Source of the DNA: Filosporella fistucella
Lineage: Eukaryota; Ascomycota; Leotiomycetes; Helotiales
Direction of reading: 5' to 3'
Assembly: GCA_030077755.1 (NCBI GenBank)
Contig: JAQJZZ010000004.1
Coordinates: forward strand, 558,001 to 622,000
Length of the DNA stretch: 64,000 nucleotides
This document shows, one piece after another, positions 1 through 13,430 of this stretch (position 1 is its first letter; each line of letters opens with the position of its first letter). The translations under genes and the position numbers were made by a program. Under the pieces are notes generated by a model. That model made no database searches. It was given only the letters and a program-made list of their open reading frames with translations, and was not told the origin of the DNA.

Positions 1-981
1 CAAGGAATTCTTGGCAAGGGAAAGACAGTTACAACATCAGAAGAAGAACATGCCGAGATCAACATCTTCTCTGTTGCCAGTGGGCATCTTTACGAACGCA
101 TGCTGAACATCATGATGGTCAGCGTCATGAAGCACACCAACCATACCGTCAAGTTTTGGTTCATCGAACAGTTTCTCTCCCCATCTTTCAAAGACTTCAT
201 TCCCTACCTTGCCGCAGAGTATGGTTTCAAATACGAAATGGTGACATACAAATGGCCTCACTGGCTCCGAGCTCAAACAGAGAAGCAGCGTGAGATCTGG
301 GGCTACAAGATCCTCTTCCTTGACGTCCTGTTCCCTCTCTCCCTCGACAAAGTCATCTTCGTCGATGCCGACCAAATCGTCCGTACAGATATGATTGAGC
401 TCGTGAATCATGACTTGAAAGGGGCTCCCTACGGTTTCACCCCCATGTGTGACAGCCGTACTGAGATGGAGGGTTTCCGCTTTTGGAAACAAGGCTACTG
501 GGAGAAGTTCTTGCGCGGTCTCCCTTACCATATCTCCGCCCTCTATGTGGTCGATCTCCATCGCTTCCGCCAAATCGCCGCCGGTGATCGCCTGCGTCAA
601 CAATACCACCAACTGTCTGCTGATCCTAATTCCCTCTCGAATCTCGACCAAGATTTGCCCAATCACATGCAATCCGTCCTTCCCATCCATAGTCTCCCTC
701 AAGAATGGCTCTGGTGTGAAACATGGTGTAGTGATGAAGCATTGAAGGAGGCGAAGACAATCGATTTATGCAACAACCCGCTCACGAAAGAGCCCAAGCT
801 AGATCGAGCTAGAAGACAGGTGCCGGAGTGGACTGTATATGATGATGAGATTGCGGCTGTGGATAGGAAGAGAAAGGGCCTGGGTGTGGAGAAGAATCCG
901 AAGAGTAGAACATTGGAGGATCTGCCTGTTAGTGCAACGAGCGAGGCTAAAGCAACGAAGAGCAAGAAAGATGAGTTGTAG
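1..981 (+). CDS. UDP-glucose:glycoprotein glucosyltransferase, C-terminal part (5' end outside window)
   Basis: The frame is open from base 1 to a TAG at 979-981, giving 326 residues of the catalytic end of a much larger protein. The family reglucosylates misfolded N-glycoproteins in the ER lumen so that calnexin can rebind them. The glycosyltransferase-24 domain is clear: [17 protein letters not shown], then [15 protein letters not shown], the metal-binding DADQIVR (about residue 122), and a conserved Trp/Cys-rich segment [12 protein letters not shown]. The protein ends in KDEL, an ER-retrieval signal, after a basic tail. No intron is needed in this part. Yeast KRE5 and S. pombe gpt1 are family members; I assign UGGT rather than an unrelated GT8 enzyme because of the KDEL end and the domain order. 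Confidence 0.95.
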   Translation, partial: QGILGKGKTVTTSEEEHAEINIFSVASGHLYERMLNIMMVSVMKHTNHTVKFWFIEQFLSPSFKDFIPYLAAEYGFKYEMVTYKWPHWLRAQTEKQREIWGYKILFLDVLFPLSLDKVIFVDADQIVRTDMIELVNHDLKGAPYGFTPMCDSRTEMEGFRFWKQGYWEKFLRGLPYHISALYVVDLHRFRQIAAGDRLRQQYHQLSADPNSLSNLDQDLPNHMQSVLPIHSLPQEWLWCETWCSDEALKEAKTIDLCNNPLTKEPKLDRARRQVPEWTVYDDEIAAVDRKRKGLGVEKNPKSRTLEDLPVSATSEAKATKSKKDEL

Positions 982-3900
982 ATAGTAGAAGTGAGCATCT
1001 GCTTTCAGATTTTGCGTGTATACATACTTTGCTTGCGAATCTTAGACTTCCCATAGGCCTCACGCGCAAGTGTTACTTTCGAAATATGATTTGATCCAGA
1101 AGTCTGGGATTGTGCTTCCTTCATTCTTTACCTGCTCGGAATCTCATATCAGACTTGTCTTCGTGCACTATTCTCTTACCTGTCCCTGTAAGTTCGAGCA
1201 GCGCAAAATTCGTAGTAGTTCTACATCTCGGGCGAAAAGTGTAACAGAACTATGCTCTCCTTGCCTTGAATCATGAATTCATCGGCTCTGTGCAATTACT
1301 CTAGGCACATTCGCTCCCTTCAATATCCTGAGTTCCTAAACACTCAATAACGTGATAGTATTCTTTCAATCGACTGTAGCTTGATTTGGCGGACCCTCTC
1401 TCGTCCTGAAAGTCGTATCGGTCATGAATACACGTGGAGAATCTGGCACAGGTGTAGTTAGCAACATGATCATCAATGACAAGGCAAATTCGTACCAGAC
1501 CCACCTTCTTAAATAAACCCGGTCGTTCCATTTGCAATCGTTATGAGACCAGATTCTTTCAAGTATTCTGTGCACGGCGTTTGGTTGTCGCTCACCGTGT
1601 TTATGGTCCTAGCTTCTGTGATGAGATATAGATCGATCCGTTCCGCTTGCTGTCGAGCCTGTGACACTTGTATTAGGTCCTCGTATTGATATTGTCGTAG
1701 TGACATGATCTTCGATTATCGAGCTGCGCCGAGCATGAAGGAGGGGTAGGAGAGTTTTGAGGAGACTAGCTGTCTGACATGTATGTAAGTTCCATCACAG
1801 TCGACAGAACAGCGATGGTTGAATCGGAAAGATACATGTAGAGAATGAAGAACAGTTTAATGATTCCAGACTTGATCTCACCAAAGCACACAAGTCAGAG
1901 AGAACGAAACAACTTTAGTCAATCAAACGGATTCAGACTAGATATTGTCAGCAGTAGATATTTCGACTGTGCTTATCCGGAGCTTGTTGCTTGCCTATTT
2001 GTAGTCTAATCTACATTTATCATTGGTGTAGGGCCCATGTTCAAAGCCTTTCCAGCTAGAATGTTTCCGACTTGTGTTCTGATGGTATGTTCGTGATGAT
2101 CGGTTCCTGAGAGAATGTACGAGGCTTAGTGGATTCTATGCTTGAGTTGAAGCATGCCTCAAGTTGAAAACTCCCGGTTGTTCTTCATTCCCGCCAACTC
2201 ATTTCGACAGCTCCTCGTTTGAATGCTTTATGAATGTGTTCGAAGTCGATTCAGCTCTGTATTCTCTCCATGCATGCTTGAACCATCTTTTCTGAATAGA
2301 ACTTCTCATCAGGCCCATCGGATGTATCTAATAACTCAGTGCAAAGCATGATCAATGGAACGCCAGATCTATCTAATATAGCTTGTTCCTTTTCATTTCC
2401 AAAGCTGTTCTCCCCAATAGCCCGTACCGGAGCTCTCATTGTTGAAATCCTAACGCTTCGTCTCAGTTCCTGTGATCCACCTTCGTTGTTCAGCCAAATT
2501 TCGAAATCGTTTCCATATCTGTCGGTCGAGATGGAGAACCTGCCCGTCCTTTATGTCTTGAAACCCCCAAGCCTGCCAGTTGATATTATACACACTTTGT
2601 CAAGTATCCAGACAAGACAGCTCCCTCCCACGCCCAGAAATCACATGAAGCTTTCCAACCCTCAACTTAAATTATGATAACTTATAGTCAAGCTAGAGGC
2701 AGTCGTGATGATGTTGCAATTCGGCTAGGACTTGGACGTAGTGTCATGTTTCGAGAGTCGCCTCGAATGATTCCTCTATTTCCGACCAGGCCAGCTTTCA
2801 GATGCCTTATGCGCCAGGGATCTATTTGAAATGTTATAGCCTCCGGTACTACACTCCAACTGACCGTATTATCTCTAACGCAAGTCGCTTGCAACATTGC
2901 CATTTATATTCTAGACGACGCCTTCGTACGTGATGTGTAATATTGGGTATTCTATGAGTTTCGAAGTTCGATCTGAGGATTAGTCTCATGAGGTTATTTG
3001 TTCTCTCAAGCCTGTATACATATCAGTAATTTGATAGTCTCAAGTGGCAAGCATACTCGACGGTTTTTGAGTACCACAATAACCCTTGGGCAACCGAGGC
3101 TTACGGAACCTCTGTCTCTTAGCAAGTCCGGAGACAACCAGCATTGAGATCCGTCCTTCCCACATGCCTTCCTTTGTCGTAAATCCAATCTTGTGATTTC
3201 TCTATATCATGCTCATCTCTGAGAACGGAGAGCCAGTAGAGGTCGGAAAGTCTCGACAGAATCAATTCAGGAGTTTACGCGAGTCTGCCATAAGTGTTCT
3301 ACCTATTCTCAAAGTCACTATGTGCCAGCCCACTTATTATAGTGATCAAATTCGATGTAATGATTTGCGAGAGATTCTTTCATCGGTTTTCGAGATTAGG
3401 TATACACTATTCGTGTTGTATGTTTGAAAACCTCGACTTCGAACGTTGAAAGAATATTTTCGGACTTGTCAGCAGTTCCAACAAGATTTGTGTCAAATCG
3501 CAGCTTCTGAATACTTATTTGTATTGAGGCTACCTGTAGCCCTCTTATACACCTCACAGTACAAGTGCGGAGGTTCCACTTATTTGGAGCAATGATTCCA
3601 GGCGTCGTTCCCGGTAGGCCAACCGCCCAGCAGGGTTTGAAATCGAGAATGGGTGGCTGGGAGCCTCGCGAGACGCGACAGAGCCCTAAATTCGTACCCC
3701 TGATCGTAGTTTGCCTCCCTGTATTTCCCAGTGAACCGTGGTTGTGATTTGCCATCGTGGCTTGTCAATTCAGTGCCTTCGTAGCGAATAGAAAACCTAC
3801 TAGCAAGTCAGCAAGAAGGGGTGGTACACGCATTCTGAATTCCCGAATCATTGCATCTTAGTTCCAAAGATTGGATAACTAATTCTTCTGTCAAAATAGT

Positions 3901-5087
3901 AGGAAATACAATCTCAAGTTGGAGGCAACGGTTCGACTAGAGATTTACTATTTGCGTTGGGAGAATCAAAAATTTGCTTGCTGAATCGCCGCTGCTTTGC
4001 GTTCGCTCTATTGGACAATTTGATTGCAATGGAAATTTTGACAATACATGCTTTTATTGTGTTTAATGATCTTGGAGCTCACGCTTAGTACTTTTTCTAG
4101 CTGCTGAAAATTATCTTCGTATCTGGGAGGACTTTCGTTGACGTACGGGTAGCTCCACGAGCATATCCTAGAAAATCGGATTGAAAACAAAGCTAATACG
4201 CTCAAAAAGCCACTGAAGATGGAATCTGAGAATCTAAGCGCACTTTAAGAGCACAGAGTTCAGGCTGAAGCGTCGTTTACAATATGCAAGGCTCGCGATC
4301 AACGAAATTTCTGATTTGCTACGGGATTGCTATTTTTGCTTTTGCCTTGTTTCCCTCGTCCAATCCCTGGTTTACTCTACTGTAAAGTGCTTGATACTTG
4401 AATTACTGTTAACTGATATCCAAACAGACACTTCAACCTGCTCGAACCTGCAACCAACAGAAAAGCTGGTTCCGGATTCCAAGCAGACGCTGATAGAAGA
4501 ATTTACTTAACAGCAGAGACATCCTACAAAGACGGGAATTTTACTCGCAATAACCGAAGTCGTTTCATACATTGAATCTTGAAGACGGAGATCATATCTG
4601 CCTCAGATATAAAAATGTAAACTGAATCAGTAACTATTATGACGTGCTTAGCGAGCTCGCTGGAGCTGAGCTTCACGACGAATTAAAATTATTTTTTATT
4701 GTTCAAATTGAATCATTCGAATAAAATCGTTGCTAATTTTCAGATATGGCAATGCTGTGCTAGTCTATTTAAGACGCCTCCCTCTTCCCTGTGCTCGAAA
4801 CTTCCCTTCGCCAAACAACGTCAACACCCTTCTCACGACCAACATCTTCGACACGTCTGTCTTCAACAATTATACACTACTTTCATCTCTTCACACATAC
4901 ACCTCAACACCCCTCGCTTTTTTGATGAGCTCTGATCTTCTCTGTTCTTGAATACTTTGATAAGTCTTCAAGCACGCTTCCAAACCATCTCCACGTTTCG
5001 CGACCCTCAACCACAACACAACACTCAAAGAAGACATACTGTCTTATTCGTGTAACACAAAAGCGCTAAGTCACCCAGATACAGAAG
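982..5087. other. long gene-free region
   Basis: About 4.1 kb in which I see no supported gene. Open frames are short, overlap on both strands and show no domain or splice structure. A GC-richer island at about 3590-3700 stands out in otherwise AT-rich sequence but does not resolve into a gene or tRNA. The last 300 bases (about 4790-5087) turn CT-rich (clusters of ctcaacacc, cttcaac) and look like the transcribed leader of the next gene. Confidence 0.6.
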
Positions 5088-5310
5088 GTATGTATCCAAA
5101 ATCTACCTCAACCTAATTCTGTATCATCCCGTGTCCACAACTTTCTTCGTGCTCAAACCATCCCGTCCCTCCCGCAAAACATCTCATCACACGTTGCTCT
5201 TCATTCGACTTTTGCTATATTCCTCTTGGTGTTTGTGATACATCACTATCGATGATCGATACTTCGTCTCATTTTGAATATACATGCTGACTTGACAATT
5301 CTTAGCACAG
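5088..5310 (+). other. 5' UTR intron of gene A
   Basis: Donor GTATGT at 5088-5093 and acceptor TTAGCACAG ending at 5310, followed after only six bases by the ATG at 5317. The upstream exon is CT-rich leader. Similar leader introns ending just before the ATG are seen upstream of genes C and 37435. Confidence 0.65.
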
Positions 5311-5316
5311 TCCAAA

Positions 5317-7041
5317 ATGTCTTACAACACCGCCTCCAATACCCCCAGCGCCAAAGACAACATGTCTGAAGGAGAGTCACATATCAATAACAATGGTGAT
5401 TCAAAGCTCGTAGATGGAGTTAAAGATGAGAGTGGTGCGACTGGTGTAGATGGTATGGAAAATGAGGTTGCACAAACTGGTTCAAGCTGCATCACCGTAC
5501 CATCCCCTCCAACTGGTACCGCAGTTGTCGAGGCCACAATCACAACGAATACTGGTCTCCCTCTTGTATATGAGGGCAACGATGGACCCCAAAGACCAGA
5601 TGACCTAAGTAACCTCACAAACGAAAATATCTGGCCATACCTCGAAGAAAATTGTCCAGACGCTGGCTCACATATGGAAGGTGAGCCCTGTAGACGCTGC
5701 AGAGGATTTGGAATGCCCTACGGAGAGAACGACGTTCCATTTGCAACCGACGACCACTCGAATTATGTTCTCATAGGCGAGCCTGGAGCTCTTCTTGCTG
5801 GAATGCGATTGACGAACGATCAGTCGGTTGCAACGATGATTTTCGTAGCCTATCTTGATTCCATCGGTCGTCAATATAGCTCATTCGATGGCCTGCTCGA
5901 CATCATGAATCGCCATCCAGAGGCTGTAGGTGCAGGTCAGCGTGTGGCAAATCTTTTTCATGCCATCCGGAGAGCTACAGGAACAAATCAACCTGTTTCC
6001 TTGATCCGGATCATCGAGAGAGCACAAATGAACCCCCATTTCACACCCGAGGAGCTGTGGGAAGATCTCACCAGAGGGTTTCGAAGCGAATTGGATCCCA
6101 ACCCAAATGCCAGGCTGCGATTTGAACAGCGACCCAATCTCAGCGGATCTGATTGGAATGCGCCTCCTCCTTCCGCTGAATGGGAGTTTGTACCAGGCAC
6201 AGATCTGTCAAATGCAGTTCTCTTCAAGCCTGAACCCCACAAATTTTTCCTGGTTCGACAAAGAAAGCATGAACCGGAGGAAAAGGATTGTCGACAATAT
6301 CCAAACTGGGCCAAGCATGACTGGAACGATAAAAACGACATTGAGAAGCTGAATAAGCATCGAGCTCAAATCCGGCATCGTACAATGGGCTTGATCGCCG
6401 ATCCACGCCTTCCCTGGACCGAAAAGGAGAAAGATGAGCTGAAGGGCATCGTTGAAGGCTTTTTGAGACAAGGACAGAATCGAAAGACCATCAACTGGAA
6501 CACCGTGGCCGAAAATCTTCAAGGTGCCTTTCAGAATGTTCTTCAAAAGAAAGGAGAACCACTGGCACAGAGAACCAAGCTTGATGGCAGCACGGTTCTC
6601 CCACCCAAGTTCAAGCGGGCGAAAGAACTTAAGAAGGATCGTTTTGGACCAGTCGATCGAAAGGGCAGTACGATCAAGATTCAAGCACAAAAGTAAGTAA
6701 TCGCCAGTTCTCAATTCATACCCTTGTTGTGCAGGGAAAAGCAGATCTAACTTAGGACTCACAGGTTCGGTGACATCCGGCTTGCCTTGAGAAACTCTCT
6801 CCCCTTCGCCAATGAAGCCAAAAAGAAGCGACAACGTGGTGCAAACGCGAAGAAGCAAGTTCAGAATGATAGCGATCTAGACAGCCTGGAGGATGAACAA
6901 CCAGATTCCGAGCCTGAGTCGGAGGAGGAGCGCCCCAAGAAAAAAGCAAAGAGAGGGCCGGCAACACCAACTCCTCGAGGTCCAAAGAAGCCACCAGGAC
7001 CACCCCCTGCTCCTGGAACCGGCCAGCAAGTTACTGTTTGA
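5317..7041 (+). CDS. hypothetical protein, family member A (two exons)
   Basis: Model join(5317..6692, 6765..7041), 550 residues; donor AA|GTAAGT at 6693, acceptor CTCACAG at 6764, reading ...IQAQK-FGDIRLALRN. Not a family I can name. Residues 1-90 are Ser/Thr/acidic and probably disordered; about 115-130 has a Cys pair in EPCRRCRGFG. The C-terminal module at about 325-400 contains the W-N-D-K-N-D-I-E-K-L-N-K-H-R signature, then PRLPWTEKEKDELKGIVEGF, which could be a helix-turn-helix of SANT/Myb type (weak). The tail is acidic then Lys/Pro-rich (KKKAKRGP), a likely nuclear localisation signal. Related proteins occur in this window at 10069, 31961, 45894 and 48653. The start is the first ATG after the leader intron. 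Confidence 0.8.
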
Positions 7042-10000
7042 AATTCTTGACTCGTTGTTGCACTTCCTTTCCGCGGTATTCATTCTAGCTTACATGGACT
7101 CTGTATCGCTCTTGGAAGACACAATCACAGTACTGGGTTGGGAGCATTTGGGAGAGAGGTAATACCATACGAGGTCTCTTTTGAACACAATCTTGTATTC
7201 CGGATTTTTGAGGAAGCATAGGTCTGCTGAGAGTAAGCGACATTTGATAGAGCGTTTTAGGGTCAGCTAAGCACGCAAAAGTGCTTTCTGATGCTGTCAT
7301 TAGTGCAGCTTCTCATAGTAGTGATAAATCTCATATCCTCCCTTGATAATGTGCAGTGATATTAAGATAATGAAATTAACTTTTCCTATTTCTCTACTAT
7401 CTTGAATTCTATCCAAGAGGCATCTTGACGAATTCGGTGACTGTAAGGATGTATCGCACTATAAGAATGTATTGAGAGAAAGCATTTTGCATCATTTTAA
7501 GCAGAGGAACCCACACCAAAACGTTATTTTCAAGAATCAACATGAAGAATCTAGGTTACTTAGACTCTCTAGTATAATATGACTATCGATAGTGTTCTCA
7601 TAGAGGACAATATGCTCGGCCCGCATCGTAGCGTGCTGCATTTGAAGCCAGATCGAATAATCGTCCACAAGTATTCAAAGGCAATAGAACCATGTGGCGA
7701 ATCACTCGGTACAGCCTGATAGGCTTAGTTTTAATTTCACAACGAAGCTTATTCGCACCCTCACATCTCTTGCAACGCTATAATCAAATATCTATTCGGG
7801 CAATGTTACCACATTCAAAACTGAGTGGTCGTTCCAGATTTGCTCTCATATTCCGATTTTTGTCATTATGAGCCTTACCAGAAAGTAGAATTGAACTGAA
7901 CCCAACACCGGAAAGCGAATAGGAATTCCACCAAGTTCAGCATTCCTTCGATCCCTGACGGCAGCTCGCTGCATCACCAGGCTTCGAGCTCAAACAATAC
8001 ATTCATCGAGCTCTTTTTGGCTGCATTGAGGAGTATTCCATCAGACATAAGTTTGCAATTCAGCTCATGTCTTAGAAGTTTGTCTCTGAATAGGAAGTTC
8101 TAGAGCAAACAAGTTCCTGTAGAATGGTCACATGATCTCAGCTACCCCGCCCCCTATTTAGACGAGAAGTATGTTTTCACCTCGGATTTTGGGATGGCAT
8201 CTCATCAACCATGTTTGGAAATCGGTGCTTCAGGGCTTACCCAATTGAAGTTGGCGTATTTGGTCATGGTAGCTTATCTATGCAAGGTTTGGGCATCAAA
8301 TTCGCACTTCGTATTTTGCCCAAATTACCCCGCCATCGCAAATGCCTGTACTTCAGGAGAGATCACTTCAATGCTTTGAGCTTAGAAATCTTGAAATCCG
8401 AATGCTAAGTATGCGATCTAAGGCTGCAAAATTTGGAGTCCATTTTGGGTCTTTGATCAGCAGTTCCCGATTTTGGAATTTATTTGAAACAGCATCTGCT
8501 TCGATAGCTACTTTGGCGGATGATATTAGCACACAGTCACATTTCATCTCCGCAACCCCTCATTTTACGAAATATGACAAAAAGATATCAAAACCAGTCT
8601 GGGTCAGGAGTCGTACATGCTCGTGCTGAGAAACCAGGTACTTTGAACAAGACCCTTCTTCCCCGGGAGCTTGAACGAAGCTATCCGTTCTAATGCAGGT
8701 GAAGAGCCTGTCGAGTCTCTGCAGATCAATGTCAAGCTTTCAACTGAAAATTCATGATTACCAATCACACAAGCACAACGGATTCACGTTTACTGTTCAA
8801 TTACTTTAAATTCTGCCACTGACGATCAGTTTATACATTTATACAGTCCGTCCACTCTCAAACAACTATACTGAAGCTGCGCTGAGCACCGAGCTGCCCC
8901 ATCAAATTTCTAGATCCTGCTCAACCATATCATAGATCTTCTGTGGCAGCTTGCCAGCTTCTATGTGTGTGTGTTCGACTGCCGAGGGTGTGAAACCCTT
9001 GAAAAGCTCGGATATGCGCGAAATTCTTTGCGGCCTTTTCAAGTCACACTTGATGTGTCTCCGGGGTCCAATGACTCCACATTGGGTAACTGGAGGGGAA
9101 GTGATAAGTAAGTATGTCCTGCATCGTTCAAAGAACAAAGGGAGGCTTCGGATCATCAGGGGAAATAACTTGTGGCAAAGCGATTTGCTGTAATCCTTGG
9201 AAGTCGAGGCTGGTCGGTACGGAAAACAAACAATATGAATGCCTCTGTTGTTCAATTGAATGATATTGAAACTTGTATATATAAGTAAATTCACCATCAG
9301 AAAATGCGTTTTGATGTGGCAGGATGCGCGCTAGTGCAAGAGCCCCCAAACCTCGACTTCGCAACACAACTTCATCATCGCCGCATGAAGAATATTCAAT
9401 TCGAAGACATTTTGATCACAAAAACGCTAGCGCATCGCAGCCAGATCACCAGTGAAGGCCCTCAACTACTTAAGCCACTCCCATCCTCCTCCACCTGCCA
9501 TTCTTATCATCATCCTGTCAACAATTCTTTTGACAAACCAAAACTCTAATCAACCTTCCTCAACACGTTAACAAACTCAACACACTTTATTTCTCTCTCA
9601 GGTAATCAATAGTAAGTCATATACCTGTTGCCTTCTCTTCGCACTTCATATCCATCCTCCTTTTGTCACAAATTCTTCACCCCATCCAATATCAGCGCAA
9701 GGTAGAGCGTTGGCTATCTCTTGTCTGAGATCGATTGCGCACTTAGGTGAGCCGATTACTACAGCGCTTAGAAGTTATGATAGGTTGGTTCTCTGTATGC
9801 ACTTCATGAAAAGAATTCTGTCAAACAATCATTCCTCTTCAACCAATTGCCACAGATCAATGATCAGATTGACAGATCCTACTATGCCACAGTGCATATT
9901 CTCTTCCTCAGCTCTCACATCACGTCCGCCATCTCGTCTCATGCTGTCCTTCCAATTTATATTGATAGATCAAATAGAGAATGAGCTTACTAACTTTTAT

Positions 10001-10068
10001 CACAGACGAGACCAATTCAATTCTTTTCCACCTCCAACACTTTTCATCAACCACTCAATTCATACACC
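7042..10068. other. gene-free region and leader of gene B
   Basis: No supported gene. Small frames at 8194-8630 and 8902-9297 overlap each other on opposite strands and have no domain. From about 9430 the sequence becomes CT-rich (cactcccatcctcctccacc), typical of a fungal leader. A possible leader intron of gene B runs from GTAAGT near 9612 to TTTTATCACAG ending at about 10006, some 60 bases before the ATG at 10069. Confidence 0.5.
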
Positions 10069-11367
10069 ATGCCTTCCAACTGCAAGAAAGTTATTTCCAA
10101 GTCAAGCAAGAATAATTTTTCCCCATCGGTCTGCGTCAAGAAACCACTTGAGAAAACAACAACTCGTCCCAACGGAGTAAGGAAATCAAAGAAGCCTTCA
10201 ACCAGTAAGTATCGAAACTTCCAAGAAATATCCGAAATATGACTAAGACATAGTAGCAGCCAGCTCGAGAAAAAGGTGTCTTTTGTCATTTGTTGAAGAA
10301 TCTGGGGACGAGGGAGAAATGCCCAACGTCTTCCCACAATCCGATGGAGAGGATGAAACCCTGTATAATTTGATGGAGGAGGACGATAGCATGAATGCTG
10401 GGTTTTCATCACCTCTTGAAACAGTCAATGCTTCTATAAACACACCAAATACCCCGGAGAAAGCAAAGAAGGCCCGAAAGCCTCGAAAGTACGACAATAT
10501 CCAGCCAACTTGTGCTCAAGTCAATCCCAATGACAGCACCAACAACCATTACGTGTTGTACGATGGCCAAGTACTTCACAAGGCCAATGTGCCAAAGGGA
10601 ACACGAGCTCTGGGTGTAAGTTTCCCGATTGATCTTTGAGAAATGAGGCAGACTGACACCTTCCTTAGCACGGCACACATTTCCCCTTGAAACCCAAACG
10701 AGATTTCTATCTTCTGAGTGACAACGAAAATCTTGAGATGGGTCATCCTGTACTCAATAGTCCAAACCCCAACCTGATCAAATTCTGGATCAAGTTGAAT
10801 AGTGGCAGCTGGACTGAACACGAGTTTTTCGGCCCCCAACATTGGAACCGGGAAGATTGGATTTCAGATCTCAAGAAGTGGAGACACCAGGTTTTCCGCC
10901 GTGCCTTCAGTGATCAATTGAAGGAACGCAAGTTGATCAAAGCTAAGCCAAACTGGACCATGAAGGAAAAAGATTTCGCCAGGGAACGTATCTTGGAGGT
11001 GGTCGCAGCAAGTCAAGCTCCTCCCACCGCAGAAGACTTCGCAAAAATTATCAAGGAGCTCAATGAGAAGTTTGAAGGGACACAAGTCAGCAATAAGGAA
11101 CTGCTGGCGAATGGAAAAGGTGTCACCAAGTCCTTCGTTCTTGGAACTCGAACACAACTCCATGCCCAGTACAACAAATGGGAGGACGTAAAGGCTGAAG
11201 TGACAGAGCTTATCGACAAGAGCCATGGTCAATACCGAGTTAAGGGACCTGATCCTGCAATGGCAGCCAAAAAGCCACTGCACCTGCAAAGACTACCGGG
11301 AAAACAGTCGTTAATACAAGGAGAAATTTTGATGAGATTGCCGACGAAGAGGTCAGTGATGAAATGA
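10069..11367 (+). CDS. hypothetical protein, family member B (three exons, probable frameshift near 3' end)
   Basis: Model join(10069..10204, 10254..10615, 10669..11367), 398 residues. Exon 1 is basic (MPSNCKKVISKSSKNN), exon 2 acidic. The acceptor of intron 1 is a tandem TAG-TAG-CAG (10251-10259); all three choices keep frame. Intron 2 is GTAAGT at 10616 to TTCCTTAG at 10668, joining RALG to HGTHFPLKP. The shared module (about residues 220-330) includes HWNREDWISDLKKWRHQVFRR and PNWTMKEKDFARERI, as in gene A. After AMAAKK the annotated frame ends in atypical residues, whereas the next frame continues as an acidic tail ending EVSDEMTGIEES and a TAA at 11385-11387. One A fewer than expected in the A-run at 11269-11273 explains this. 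A well-formed 3' UTR intron follows (GTAAGT 11400 to CCTTAG about 11456). Confidence 0.75.
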
Positions 11368-11456
11368 CTGGCATTGAGGAATCTTAAGCTGCCAGCATGT
11401 AAGTTTCATCCCCTCATCTTGGATTCTGCCTCGAACACTGACGTTTTACCTTAGGC

Positions 11457-13430
11457 TTGTATCTCGACTCTGGACACTTAACGCCAAAAAGTGCTAACAG
11501 CCCAGCTGATCGACGAAGTTCCCTTCGATTTCTCGGATTATTCTTTGTGACTCCCCTGAATCAGTACATCGAAATATTGTTACGACTATGTCAACTCTAT
11601 AGCAGCAAGCTTTCAAAGCTAGCTCATCTCGACAACTCGACTCTATGGGTTTTCATTTCCCATCATAACGAAACTTCCTTTTTCTTTGTTCGGCTTTTTT
11701 CCAGTACCCAACCCAACACAGCACACATTTTGTATTGTTATCTATCGTGCTATTCTGTCGCCCCAGAAACCGTTCTGGAACTGGCAAACCGGCCAAGTGA
11801 AGGATTTTGGATATTCATCGGAGGCAGAGAAAATTATCGCGGCATAGCTCCTGGAGACTCTTGACGTTCCCCCCCCGTTTCGTATGAGAGAAAAATAGAA
11901 AAATGAGGGCATGGTGGAATGGTGGCATGTTCATTGGACTGGTAACCTGTCGAGTTGACGCAACTAGTAGATCAATACAATACTGTGTCTCAATTATCTG
12001 ATGCACATGACGTTAATGTGGGTAGTCTGACTCGCCGACGTAAGATTTAATTTTCGTGAGATCTCGATTCTGACTTGTGCTTCCGATTTGCATAAAATAC
12101 TAAGTATAAATTTCGCACTTATGTATCAATATAAAGCGCAGTAGAGAATCAGCTTTTTAAGTAATCGGTCTTCTATTGGCGGTTGTATAGAATTCCTTGG
12201 GTACCAACGTCTGCTCCCAGTCAAATCACTATATGCAACCCTGTTACCTGCCGAAAGATTCTTTCTGCGCGAATCACTCTCCGTCGATCACGTGTGTCCC
12301 CCAAAAATGCCAAAAACCGCCAAAAGAAATCTCCTCCCCCTCTATCACAAAAAGAAATGTCAAAATTCTTTTGTTAGTAGACAGCAAGAGTTATATCCAT
12401 GGTAGATTGAAATGCCCTTGTCCCTCCCAGAGCGTGGCTTCATCTAGGATAACTCTCTTGGGCCGCTTTTCGCTCAGCTCAAGGTAGAAACTTCAACGCA
12501 TTGGAGATTTGAAACAAGTTATTGCATGATATTCCTTTGCACCCCAGCTACGTTGTACGCACTATTTTATTATCCCATTTGGCTTTCATTCTGGTTCTTC
12601 TGCGCAACGTGCACAAAACTGTTTCGATTTTCCACAGCTGCAGCACTTCTTCCCACTCGTTTGATTTTGGAGGTGCGCACTGTCCAACCCAATTTCAAAA
12701 TACACAAGTGCTCTGCTCTACCGATGCATCTAAGTTTCAATGTCCACTCTGCTTCAATGACATACTCTCATCCCTTTGAAGCAAGCATACTAGATTAGCA
12801 AAGTTTGAGATGTTTCCTCTACCACATGTTGCACTCAAACGGCTAAACCTCGGCTGTACTCTCCTGTAGCAGTTCATTTAGATCCGAATATCTGATCGTT
12901 CTGAAAACCCCCCTCTCTCTCTCGCGAATAGAATTTCATTTCTCTCGGCTTCTGAGTATTGGCGTGTTTTCCCGCCATCGAAAACCTTCTGGGGGTCTTC
13001 TTATATAGCCAATGCGGATAGATATGACATGGAGTTTACTGGATGAACGCCAAAGGCCTACTGGAGAGAAGAAACTCTTCGTGGGTATATTTGAGACTTT
13101 GAAGAAGAGAGATAAATAATCTTTGAGGCCGCAAAATGATCTCGCCCAATAGCTGGAACAGGCTGCGATAGGTCTGCTTAGTCATTGATAGCTACGCCCA
13201 TCGCGGTGTAGAATGACGAGCGGCACAGCGAAAAGCTTGAGCTGACTCCACCATTTGAATGCTGGCATGTTTCTGCATAGCGCAGGTGGTTGCCTTGTTC
13301 GCCTTGAGAATCAATATATAATATGGCGACATCAAGCTGAAGCATTGCTATCTTCTTCATCTCAAACAAGACAGCAAAGCACCCCACTTTCATTCCCCTG
13401 ACTTGAAGGCTTCCCTTACTCTCCATCATC
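11457..13430. other. gene-free region and promoter of the MFS gene
   Basis: Nearly 2 kb without a supported gene. A 135-codon frame at 11457-11864 has no recognisable feature and overlaps the 3' UTR of gene B. The stretch contains short homopolymer runs (C9 near 11870, CT repeat near 12910). The last 250 bases lead into the transporter ATG at 13431; I see no clear TATA box. Confidence 0.45.

Noticed and set aside
37..702. 221-codon minus-strand frame opposite the UGGT gene
   Set aside because: Antisense shadow; the plus strand encodes an unmistakable glucosyltransferase in the same interval.
3565..3755. GC-richer island as a tRNA or rRNA fragment
   Set aside because: I could not fold a tRNA cloverleaf or recognise rRNA sequence; only a composition shift is visible.
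6208..6858. 216-codon minus-strand frame across gene A
   Set aside because: Antisense shadow spanning the intron of gene A; no domain.
11457..11864. 135-codon frame downstream of gene B
   Set aside because: Starts at the end of a 3' UTR intron of gene B, no domain, composition not coding-like.
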